Assembly: GCA_039812645.1 (NCBI GenBank)
Contig: JBDIAV010000009.1
Location: 3,118-67,117 of the forward strand
DNA from: Ancrocorticia sp039812645
GTDB taxonomy: Bacteria > Actinomycetota > Actinomycetes > Actinomycetales > Actinomycetaceae
Direction: 5' to 3'
Length of the DNA stretch: 64,000 nt
The position numbers and the translations under genes are program-made. The stretch's first letter is position 1; each line of letters opens with the position of its first letter. Positions 26,311 to 33,805 of the stretch are shown here, in pieces. The notes under the pieces were generated by a model, which did no database searches, was not told the DNA's origin, and saw only the letters and a program-made list of their open reading frames with translations.

Positions 26311-28998
26311 ATGTCCGAAGCGAATTCAACACCTGCGGCCGCCCTCGGCGATCGTATGGACAATGAACAAGAACTGCCCGAGCAGTTGCGAGCCGACGTC
26401 CGTCTGCTTGGCACCCTGCTCGGTCATGTTCTGCGCGAAAGTGGCTCACCGGGTCTCTTCGAAGATGTCGAAAGATTCCGGCAAGCAACCATCGCCGCGT
26501 ACGCGGACGAATCGTCCGAGGCCTTCGATCGCGCCGTGGAAATTGCCGAGTCCTTCTCGGTCTCCCGCGCCGATGAAGTTGCCCGAGCATTCACCGTGTA
26601 CTTCCACCTCGTCAATCTCGCCGAGGAGTTCCAGCGTGTCCGCGTCCTCCGCCAGATCGAGCCGGAATCCGAGGACCGCAGCAAAACGCTCTCCGGGGCC
26701 TTCGCGCAGCTCAGCGAAGAAATTGGCCACGAAGCGGCGCTGCGGCACCTTCAAAACCTGGAGTTCCATCCCGTCTTTACGGCCCACCCCACTGAGGCGC
26801 GACGCAGGGCGGTCTCCTCATCGATCCGGAGGCTGTCCGGCCTGCTGGAAGCATGGGAAACTGCCCCACGTAACCGCGCCGAAGCCCACAAGATCGAACG
26901 GCTTCTCCTCGAAGAGATCGACATCCTCTGGCGCACCGCCCCCATCCGCCCCAAGAAGCCTGAACCCACGGACGAAGTCCGGGCGATCATGGCAGTCTTC
27001 GACGAAACGCTCTACACCGCAATTCCCAAGGTGTATCGCAAGGTCGACGACGCCCTGCAGGGTCCGAAGTCCGGAAGCAAGGCACCTCTCATTACCCCGT
27101 TTGTCCGTATTGGAACCTGGGTGGGTGGTGATCGTGACGGCAACCCATTCGTTACCGCCTCGGTGACTCAGAAAGCCGTTGCCATCGCGTCAGATCACAT
27201 CCTGCGCGGGCTTGAGCGGACCTCCGAACGAGTTGCTCGCAAGCTGACTCTTTCCGCAGAGACCACTCCCCCGAGTAGGGAACTTCTCTCGCTGTGGCAG
27301 AATCTCGCCGTAGCTGATGAGGAGGGCGCAAAGGACGCTATCAAGCGTGCTCCTGAGGAGGCGCATAAGCGCGTCATGATGCTCATTGCACGTCGTATTA
27401 AGGCCACACGGGGACGCAACGCGGACCTCGCTTACAGCGAGCCCTCCGAGTTGCTCGCTGAACTGCGCGTTGTGCAGGATTCGTTGGCTCAGGCGGGTTC
27501 ACCCCGTCAAGCCTATGGTTCGTTCCAAGAGCTGCTGTGGCGCGTGGAGACCTACGGTTTCCATCTCGCTGAGCTAGAAGTGCGCCAGCACTCCGCCGTA
27601 CACGCCAAGGCTCTCGCAGAATGCGAGGCTGTGGCTGCCGGTGAAGAAGGTGCAGAGCTCAGCGAACAGACCCAGGAAGTGCTGGAAGTCTTCCGGACAA
27701 TCGCTCAGGTGCAGCGAAGGTATGGACCGCGAGCTGCGGGCCGCTACATCATTTCTTTCACCCAGTCCGCTCAGGACCTCGTGACGGTGTTTAAGCTGGC
27801 TCATCATGCCGTCGGAAGCGTCGGCAAGGTTCCCACGCTCGACGTCATTCCCCTGTTTGAAACCTACGCGGATCTGCAGGCAGCCCCGGATATTCTGGCC
27901 GAGGTCGTTACCTATCCAGAGTTCGCTGCGCGCCTGGAAGAAACCGACGGCAAACTCGAAGTGATGCTTGGTTACTCGGACTCGTCCAAGGACGTGGGCC
28001 CGGTGGCCGCAAACCTTGCCCTCTACGAGGCGCAGGCCAAGATCGGAGCATGGGCTCTTGAATGCGGCTACGAGCTGACACTGTTCCATGGGCGCGGCGG
28101 CGCTCTCGGACGTGGTGGCGGCCCCGCCAGCACCGCAATCCTCGCCCAGCCACCGCATTCGGTCGAGGGACGCTTCAAGGTCACCGAGCAGGGTGAGGTT
28201 GTCTTTGCCCGCTATGGCGATCCCACTATCGCAATGCGCCACATCGATCGGGTTGCTGCCGCCACACTTCTGGCTGTAGCTCCCTCCATTGAGCAACGCA
28301 ACCAGCAGGCAGCCGATCGCTACGCCGTCGTCGCCCAAACGATGAACGACTCTTCCCGCGAGCGCTTCGACTCCTTGGTCCACGCTGAGGGCTTCGCCCC
28401 GTGGTTCGCAACGGTTACTCCGCAGGAAGAGATCGGACTGCTCGCACTTGGCTCTCGGCCAGCACGTCGCGGGCTATCTGTGGAATCGCTTGCCGACCTC
28501 CGTGCCATCCCGTGGGTTTTCGCATGGTCGCAGGCCCGTATCAACCTAGCTGGTTGGTTCGGCCTAGGCACCGCGCTGGACACCGTGGGCGACGAGGAGC
28601 TTCTCCGCCAGGCATATCAGGAGTGGCCACTCTTCCAAACCATCATCGATAACGTGGGAATGAGCCTCGCCAAGGCTGACTCACGTATCGCTCGCCGCTA
28701 TCTTGATCTCGGCGATCGTCCCGACCTCACCAAGATGGTGATCGACGAGATGCAGCTGACGCGCGAGTGGCTCATTAAAATCACGGGCGGCAGCAACCTC
28801 TTGGCTAACAAGCCGGTTCTGCAAATGGCCGTCAAGATGCGCAGCCCTTACGTGGATGCGCTATCGCTACTCCAGCTGCGTGCGCTACGCGTGCTACGCG
28901 AGCAAGAGGGCGGCACGAGCAAGGCGCCAGAAGAATGGCAACACCTGTTGCTGCTTTCAGTTTCAGGCGTTGCAGCCGGACTTCAGAACACCGGCTGA
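26311..28998 (+). CDS. ppc: Phosphoenolpyruvate carboxylase
   Basis: 895 aa, full length. The first active-site region FTAHPTEARRR, the motif VGGDRDGNPF, the segment LGYSDSSKDVG and the Gly-rich FHGRGGALGRGGGP are intact, and the C-terminus ends in the family GLQNTG. It fixes bicarbonate onto PEP to give oxaloacetate, replenishing the TCA cycle. The ATG at 26311 has no strong Shine-Dalgarno; a second Met at residue 16 is possible. Monocistronic, with a terminator downstream. Confidence 0.97.
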   Translation: MSEANSTPAAALGDRMDNEQELPEQLRADVRLLGTLLGHVLRESGSPGLFEDVERFRQATIAAYADESSEAFDRAVEIAESFSVSRADEVARAFTVYFHLVNLAEEFQRVRVLRQIEPESEDRSKTLSGAFAQLSEEIGHEAALRHLQNLEFHPVFTAHPTEARRRAVSSSIRRLSGLLEAWETAPRNRAEAHKIERLLLEEIDILWRTAPIRPKKPEPTDEVRAIMAVFDETLYTAIPKVYRKVDDALQGPKSGSKAPLITPFVRIGTWVGGDRDGNPFVTASVTQKAVAIASDHILRGLERTSERVARKLTLSAETTPPSRELLSLWQNLAVADEEGAKDAIKRAPEEAHKRVMMLIARRIKATRGRNADLAYSEPSELLAELRVVQDSLAQAGSPRQAYGSFQELLWRVETYGFHLAELEVRQHSAVHAKALAECEAVAAGEEGAELSEQTQEVLEVFRTIAQVQRRYGPRAAGRYIISFTQSAQDLVTVFKLAHHAVGSVGKVPTLDVIPLFETYADLQAAPDILAEVVTYPEFAARLEETDGKLEVMLGYSDSSKDVGPVAANLALYEAQAKIGAWALECGYELTLFHGRGGALGRGGGPASTAILAQPPHSVEGRFKVTEQGEVVFARYGDPTIAMRHIDRVAAATLLAVAPSIEQRNQQAADRYAVVAQTMNDSSRERFDSLVHAEGFAPWFATVTPQEEIGLLALGSRPARRGLSVESLADLRAIPWVFAWSQARINLAGWFGLGTALDTVGDEELLRQAYQEWPLFQTIIDNVGMSLAKADSRIARRYLDLGDRPDLTKMVIDEMQLTREWLIKITGGSNLLANKPVLQMAVKMRSPYVDALSLLQLRALRVLREQEGGTSKAPEEWQHLLLLSVSGVAAGLQNTG

Positions 28999-29082
28999 TA
29001 AGCGAAGCTCGCGACGTGTTGCTGAGAGGTTCGGCCGTCACGAAGATGGTGTGGGGCTTGACTGGCAAGGCGGACGACGAAT

Positions 29083-29130
29083 CGGCACCGGCCGGCGGAC
29101 TTTCTACGGAAGGTTTGCCGGCCGGTGCCG
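29083..29130 (+). terminator. GC-rich terminator-like hairpin after ppc
   Basis: CGGCACCGGCCGGC (29083-29096) pairs perfectly with GCCGGCCGGTGCCG (29117-29130); loop 20 nt. It begins 85 bp after the ppc stop. No T-run follows. Confidence 0.6.
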
Positions 29131-29288
29131 TTGTGGATGTCCTCGCAGGCCATTCACGCTAGCCGCCATCATGGAGGCAATGCGCGTCCTCGCGGAGCGG
29201 CTGGCCAGCGGGGATTCGCACCGCGAGCAAACATCCTCTTCCGGCCTCCGGGAGCCGTTGGTACCCTGTCCGAAAGGAGGGCACCGCC

Positions 29289-31469
29289 ATGGCACAGCAT
29301 CATTCTCCAGCTCACGGTCCCGGCATGGGACAAACGCGACGATGGGCACGAGTTCTCGTCCCCGCACTCATCGTGCTCCTCTGGGTAGCTATCGCCGGCG
29401 TAGGCGGCCCGCTCTTCGGCCGTATCGACGAAGTCTCCTCCAACGAGCCAACCGCCTACCTCCCCGAGTCGGCTGAGTCCACCGAGGTGAGCGTACTCTC
29501 CCGCGAGTTCTATGACTCGGATGAGATCCCAGCTGTCGCTCTCATCGTTTCCGACGACGGCGTCCTGTCACAGTCCGATATCGCTTCCGTTACGAAGGTT
29601 GTGCAGGGCCTCGGTTCGCTCAAGGGTGTGGGCGCCCTCTCGCCTCCCATTCCTTCCGAGGATGGCGCTGCGGTTCAGGTGTTCGTCCCGGTGGATCCGA
29701 GTTCAGATATCGCGGACACGGTCACGGCCGTTCGCGGGGCACTCACAGAAGATCTTCCCAACGGGCTTACCCCTTACGTCACGGGACCCGCAGGCCTCTC
29801 GGCTGACCTAGTTGAAGCATTTGGCGGAATTGACGGCATCCTTCTGGCCGTCGCACTCCTCGCCGTATTCATCATTCTTCTGGTGGTCTATCGCTCACTC
29901 CTTCTCCCCCTCATTGTGCTCATCACCAGCCTGTTTGCACTCTGCGGGGCGCTAGCAACAGTATGGTTCATGGCCCGTGAAGGTCTCTTTCTTCTCAACG
30001 GGCAGACTCAAGGAATCCTTTTCATCCTGGTCATCGGCGCGGCCACAGACTACTCGTTACTCTACGTTTCTCGATATCGGGAAGCTCTCACACAGAACGA
30101 AAAGGTTGTTGTAGCGACGCGACGGGCTTGGCGTGCCACCCTGGAACCGGTGCTCGCCTCGGGCGGTACTGTCATCGCGGGCCTGCTCTGCCTTCTTCTC
30201 AGCGACCTCAAGTCGAACAGCGTGCTAGGCCCCGTTACCGCGATGGGGATCGTCTTCGCCATGCTCGCGGCGCTTTCACTACTTCCGGCTGCACTGGCAC
30301 TATGCGGCCGGGCGGCATTCTGGCCGAGACGGCCCACCTACGATCCTGAACATGGCGAGCGCGCCCACGTCGACTACTCGGGTGTGTGGGGCCGCACCGT
30401 CCGCTGGGTCGAGCGCAATACCCGCGCTATCTGGATCGTCACCACCTGCGCCCTTCTCGTGGGTGCCTTCGCAGCTACCGGGTTCCGCGCCGGAGGGGTT
30501 GCCCAGTCAGAACTTGTTCTCGGAACCTCCCAGGCACGCGACGGGCAGGAAGCTCTCGCTCAGCATTTCCCCGGCGGCTCGGGAAGCCCGGCGGTGATCA
30601 TTGCGGACAGCGAGGATGCGGACGCCGTCGTCGCCCTTCTGACGGACTCTTCCGGAGTAGCGTCGGTAGCCATTATCACTGCCGACTCGCCCAGCGGCCA
30701 GGCACCGATTTCACCGGAGGGAATCGTTCCGGTGGGCCCACCCGGCACTCCGCCACCGACTCCCACGGAGGTGGGCGGGAAGGTACTGTTGCAGGCGACG
30801 CTCAGCAACCCCGCCGATTCGGATGCGGCCATTGAGACCATCGTGGACCTGCGGGCAGAGCTTAAGGACGCAGCGCCGGGGACCCTCGTGGGAGGAACCA
30901 CCGCCACCAACCTCGACACCGTGACGGCGTCCGTGCACGACCGCAACCTCATCATCCCCATCGTCCTCGCGGTGATTCTGGTGATTCTCATGGCGCTGCT
31001 GCGGGCCGTCGTCGCTCCAATTCTCCTCATTCTCACAACGATCCTGTCCTTCGGGACGGCGATGGGCGTGGCAGCTGTGATCTTCAATCACATCCTGCGG
31101 TTCCCCGGAGCCGACCCCGCCGTGCCGCTGTACTCCTTCGTCTTCCTCGTGGCGCTCGGCATCGACTACAACATCTTCCTCATGACACGCGTGCGCGAGG
31201 AGTCGAAGCAGCACGGGACGCACGAGGGAATTATTCGCGGGCTCGCCGTGACGGGAACCGTCATCACCTCAGCGGGCATCGTGCTTGCGGCGACGTTCGC
31301 GGCGCTTGCGGTGATCCCCATCCTGTTCCTGGCTCAGCTGGCATTTATCGTCTCGTTCGGCGTTCTGCTGGATACCTTCATCGTGCGGACGCTGCTGGTC
31401 CCGGCGTTGGCACTGGATATCGGGCGGCCGATCTGGTGGCCGTCAAAGCTGGCGAGGGGTAAGGAGTAG
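29289..31469 (+). CDS. MMPL/RND-family membrane transporter
   Basis: 726 aa with a duplicated architecture: one N-terminal helix, a large extracytoplasmic loop (about 35-170), a six-helix bundle, a second loop (about 370-540) and a second six-helix bundle. The bundles contain the proton-relay Asp patterns IGAATDYSLLYVSRYRE and ALGIDYNIFLMTRVREE. The first loop has the FPNGLTPYVTGPAG-like pattern usual for the family. These proton-driven exporters move lipids, siderophores or drugs in actinobacteria. An AGGAGG site precedes the ATG. The substrate is not evident; no lipid-synthesis genes are adjacent. Confidence 0.9.
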   Translation: MAQHHSPAHGPGMGQTRRWARVLVPALIVLLWVAIAGVGGPLFGRIDEVSSNEPTAYLPESAESTEVSVLSREFYDSDEIPAVALIVSDDGVLSQSDIASVTKVVQGLGSLKGVGALSPPIPSEDGAAVQVFVPVDPSSDIADTVTAVRGALTEDLPNGLTPYVTGPAGLSADLVEAFGGIDGILLAVALLAVFIILLVVYRSLLLPLIVLITSLFALCGALATVWFMAREGLFLLNGQTQGILFILVIGAATDYSLLYVSRYREALTQNEKVVVATRRAWRATLEPVLASGGTVIAGLLCLLLSDLKSNSVLGPVTAMGIVFAMLAALSLLPAALALCGRAAFWPRRPTYDPEHGERAHVDYSGVWGRTVRWVERNTRAIWIVTTCALLVGAFAATGFRAGGVAQSELVLGTSQARDGQEALAQHFPGGSGSPAVIIADSEDADAVVALLTDSSGVASVAIITADSPSGQAPISPEGIVPVGPPGTPPPTPTEVGGKVLLQATLSNPADSDAAIETIVDLRAELKDAAPGTLVGGTTATNLDTVTASVHDRNLIIPIVLAVILVILMALLRAVVAPILLILTTILSFGTAMGVAAVIFNHILRFPGADPAVPLYSFVFLVALGIDYNIFLMTRVREESKQHGTHEGIIRGLAVTGTVITSAGIVLAATFAALAVIPILFLAQLAFIVSFGVLLDTFIVRTLLVPALALDIGRPIWWPSKLARGKE

Positions 31470-31538
31470 CTCGCGTAGGTTAAGGGAGCTCGGGCACAGG
31501 GAGAGGAGAGGGCGCAGGGCTACAACCGGCGGGCAGGG

Positions 31539-32141
31539 CTACGAAGCTGGCACCACAGCAAGCAGCGGGTAACACCAGTTTCCAAACTCCGGACGCGCTT
31601 TGCCGGACGGAGAGGACAGAGTGAGAAGACTGTCCGTTGGAACAGCAAACACCCGACCCGAGGACGGCTCAAAAATCCGCAGAGTAGTCTCGGTGGATTC
31701 GGCCCCCAGCACGGCAATCACGTGCCGCGGGATCCGTCGTTGAAGCCGCTTACCCTGCGGGCCGCCAACGTAGAGGAAGCAGTCCTTGTTCGCCTCGACT
31801 GCCCGGAGCACTGCATGGAAAGCCTGGTTGCGGCGAAGACTATGGTTACGAGGTGAGCGAAGATTATTCGACGACGACGCCCACACTCGCGTCACATAGC
31901 GCTCGCCTGTCAGCTCACCCACAAGTTTCGCGAGCGCCCACGGTGCCGTCCCCAGTTGACGGGGCCACGGTAGGCCCGTGTGGGAGGCTACTCGGTGCAG
32001 GCGTGCTTGAGCCGCGGCAACTTCAGGGAGCGGGGCGTGCGCGTAGTCAGGGAATCGAGTACGAGCAGCAACAGCCGCGAGCGCTGCGATCCCGCAGGTC
32101 ACCGGAGAGGTTTGAGTGGGGTACGAACTCGTAGGACTCAC
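31539..32141 (-). CDS. C39-like papain-fold cysteine peptidase, cytosolic
   Basis: 200 aa from GTG 32141, preceded by GGGAG. Residues 9-25 read TQTSPVTCGIAALAAVA, the Gln-x6-Cys-Gly pattern of papain-like C39 peptidases; a candidate His is in RHVIAVLG (about 140) followed by an acidic residue in FEPSSGRVF. It has no signal peptide or transmembrane helix and no ABC-exporter fusion, unlike bacteriocin-processing C39 enzymes. The nearest gene (antitoxin, same strand) is 90 bp upstream. Role unknown; processing peptidase or transglutaminase-like enzyme are possibilities. Confidence 0.65.
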   Translation of the reverse strand: MSPTSSYPTQTSPVTCGIAALAAVAARTRFPDYAHAPLPEVAAAQARLHRVASHTGLPWPRQLGTAPWALAKLVGELTGERYVTRVWASSSNNLRSPRNHSLRRNQAFHAVLRAVEANKDCFLYVGGPQGKRLQRRIPRHVIAVLGAESTETTLRIFEPSSGRVFAVPTDSLLTLSSPSGKARPEFGNWCYPLLAVVPAS

Positions 32142-32233
32142 CGAACTCCCATCTTGGCACGATACGAATTTGGTCGTGAACTCACCGTAGCTCTTCTCTC
32201 GCGAAGTTCTCGTACCTCATTTCTGTACTTTCC

Positions 32234-32524
32234 TCAGCTCGCATGCTTGATCGCGAAACGCCCTCCAAGCGCCGACACAACCTTTGATACCGTTTGAAGT
32301 GAGGGCTGGCTGTCTTGCCGTAACGCTTTGTACAGGCTCTCGCGCCCGACACCTGCCTGACGCGCGATCTCGGTCATTCCTTGTGCGCGTGCTACGTCAC
32401 CCAAGGCTGCTTGAAAGACGGCGATATCGTCACTTTCTTCAAGAACTGCGTTGAGGTACTCAATGATGTCTTCTGATGTTTCCAAGACCTCGCTGGGGTC
32501 CCAACGATTAATATCCATGGTCAT
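32234..32524 (-). CDS. HI1420-type addiction-module antitoxin
   Basis: 96 aa from ATG 32524 (ATG 32518 also possible); AAGGAATGGAAAG precedes it. The C-terminal half is the Xre-like fold of the probable addiction-module antidote family: QGMTEIARQAGVGRESLYKAL followed by QPSLQTVSKVVSALG. It overlaps the 3-prime end of the toxin reading frame, in the toxin-first order usual for this family. It should neutralise the toxin and repress its own operon through the palindrome at 32826-32847. The gene is intact although the toxin is not. Confidence 0.85.
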   Translation of the reverse strand: MTMDINRWDPSEVLETSEDIIEYLNAVLEESDDIAVFQAALGDVARAQGMTEIARQAGVGRESLYKALRQDSQPSLQTVSKVVSALGGRFAIKHAS

Positions 32525-32819
32525 CTTTCCATTCCTTCGCAAGAATTTGGGCCTTTGCAATATCCCGTATCTGACTTGACTTGTCTCCTCCAATAAGTAG
32601 CAGCAGTAAAGTTGATCCCTGCTGCAGAACATACACTCGATAGCCGGGCCCCACGTAGAACCGCAACTCAAATACTCCTCCACCAACGGGCTTAACGTCT
32701 CCAGTCAAAGCACCCGAGGATGCAACGACTCGTAGCCTCGCGGCGATACGTATTTTCGCGGTTCAGTCACGTAAGTTGGAGAACCACTTGGTGTAATGAG
32801 GGGTCTCGAATATCTCCAC
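32508..32819 (-). pseudogene. HI1419/HigB-like toxin gene interrupted by a nonsense codon
   Basis: Reading from GTG 32819 gives VEIFETPHYTKWFSNLRD, then TGA (32765-32763), then in the same frame TAKIRIAARLRVVASSG and GDVKPVGGGVFELRFYVGPG through to the stop at 32508. Together these match the HI1419-type toxin (RelE superfamily) end to end; the family has Arg at the stop position, so CGA to TGA is the simplest lesion. A frame starting at TTG 32708 survives (66 aa) but lacks the N-terminal half. Functional toxin is therefore unlikely unless the codon is read through. Confidence 0.8.
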
Positions 32820-32825
32820 ATCCCA

Positions 32826-32847
32826 ACTGTATCCATTTGGATACAGT
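32826..32847. promoter_or_regulatory. Palindromic operator upstream of the toxin-antitoxin operon
   Basis: ACTGTATCCA (32826-32835) and TGGATACAGT (32838-32847) are perfect inverted arms around TT, just upstream of the toxin GTG. This is the expected place for autorepression by the antitoxin. It is also 55 bp upstream of the divergent membrane-protein gene, which may be co-regulated. Confidence 0.65.
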
Positions 32848-32902
32848 CTGACTAGGGTATAAAGAATGGGCCAGGAAAGCAGGCGACATTCGGGAGGACA
32901 CC

Positions 32903-33805
32903 ATGACGATTCTTAGTGGAGGGTACGCGCGCGGCCCCTCTCTCTGGCGCCTTGCCTTCACCGATGCCCGCCGCGCCTATCGTTTCCCCACGCTGCTCCT
33001 TCCGATGTTTCTCCTGGCTGTCGCGGCAGCGGGTGCGGCTGATGGGATCCGAGACGTCCACGGCGACCGTCTCCTTGGGGCCCTCCCAATGTTTGTGCCA
33101 GCAGTCCTGGCTGTGTGGTGGGCAGTACGTGGCGCATTCGAGCGAGAGCTGACAACGGTCTCACTCATCGTCCGATTGCTGTCAGCGAGCCTCTATGTTC
33201 CGATTCCACTCATCGTCAGCATCCTGTGCTCCATCGCTGGTGTGTGGTCCGTCCCTGCCAATCGCGCGTTCCTCGAAGGAGCCGTGACTCATTACTGGTG
33301 GTCGAAGACACTCGGGCCAGCGATCATCAAAACCGGAACTGCCTCGCTGGGTGAGCAACTGTTGATCACCGGCGTAATGGGGCTCATCATCGCGAGTTTC
33401 GCGGGGCTCATCGCGTCCATTTTTATCTTGCTGCCGGTGGTCGCACTGCGCCGTCGGGACATCTTCGGGTTGACGCTGCCAGGACAGGGCAACTCGGCAG
33501 CCTACGTATTTGACGGTTTCGCCATGATTGTGGCCGGTGGAGCGCTTGTCATCGTCTTCGGCGAGGGGCTGCGGTTCAATCACGTGCGCGAGTGGGTTCG
33601 TTTCCGGTCGGAGAACGGCTGGAATATCAGCGAGTTCGCCTCAGCGGATTGGACCGTGGTGCTGTGGGCCAGTGGCCTTCTCCTGATCGCCACGGGTTTT
33701 GCGGTCTTCTTGCGCGGGTTCTATCGCGCACTCCGAGCAGGCGAGCGCGCCGCACTCAGACCGGGCGAGCACGTGGTATCCGCGGTTAAGGAGGCACACC
33801 CATGA
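32903..33805 (+). CDS. Integral membrane protein of unknown function, coupled to pabAB
   Basis: 300 aa with about six hydrophobic segments (for example LLLPMFLLAVAAAGA, VLAVWWAVRGAF, IPLIVSILCSIAGVW, LIIASFAGLIASIFILLPVVAL). No family signature is recognised. Its stop overlaps the pabAB start as ATGA, so it is co-translated with the p-aminobenzoate genes. A transport role for a folate precursor is only a guess from position. Confidence 0.7.
   Translation: MTILSGGYARGPSLWRLAFTDARRAYRFPTLLLPMFLLAVAAAGAADGIRDVHGDRLLGALPMFVPAVLAVWWAVRGAFERELTTVSLIVRLLSASLYVPIPLIVSILCSIAGVWSVPANRAFLEGAVTHYWWSKTLGPAIIKTGTASLGEQLLITGVMGLIIASFAGLIASIFILLPVVALRRRDIFGLTLPGQGNSAAYVFDGFAMIVAGGALVIVFGEGLRFNHVREWVRFRSENGWNISEFASADWTVVLWASGLLLIATGFAVFLRGFYRALRAGERAALRPGEHVVSAVKEAHP

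Noticed and set aside
32763..32765. Programmed read-through of UGA in the toxin
   Set aside because: No stimulatory structure is seen and Arg at this position is one transition away.
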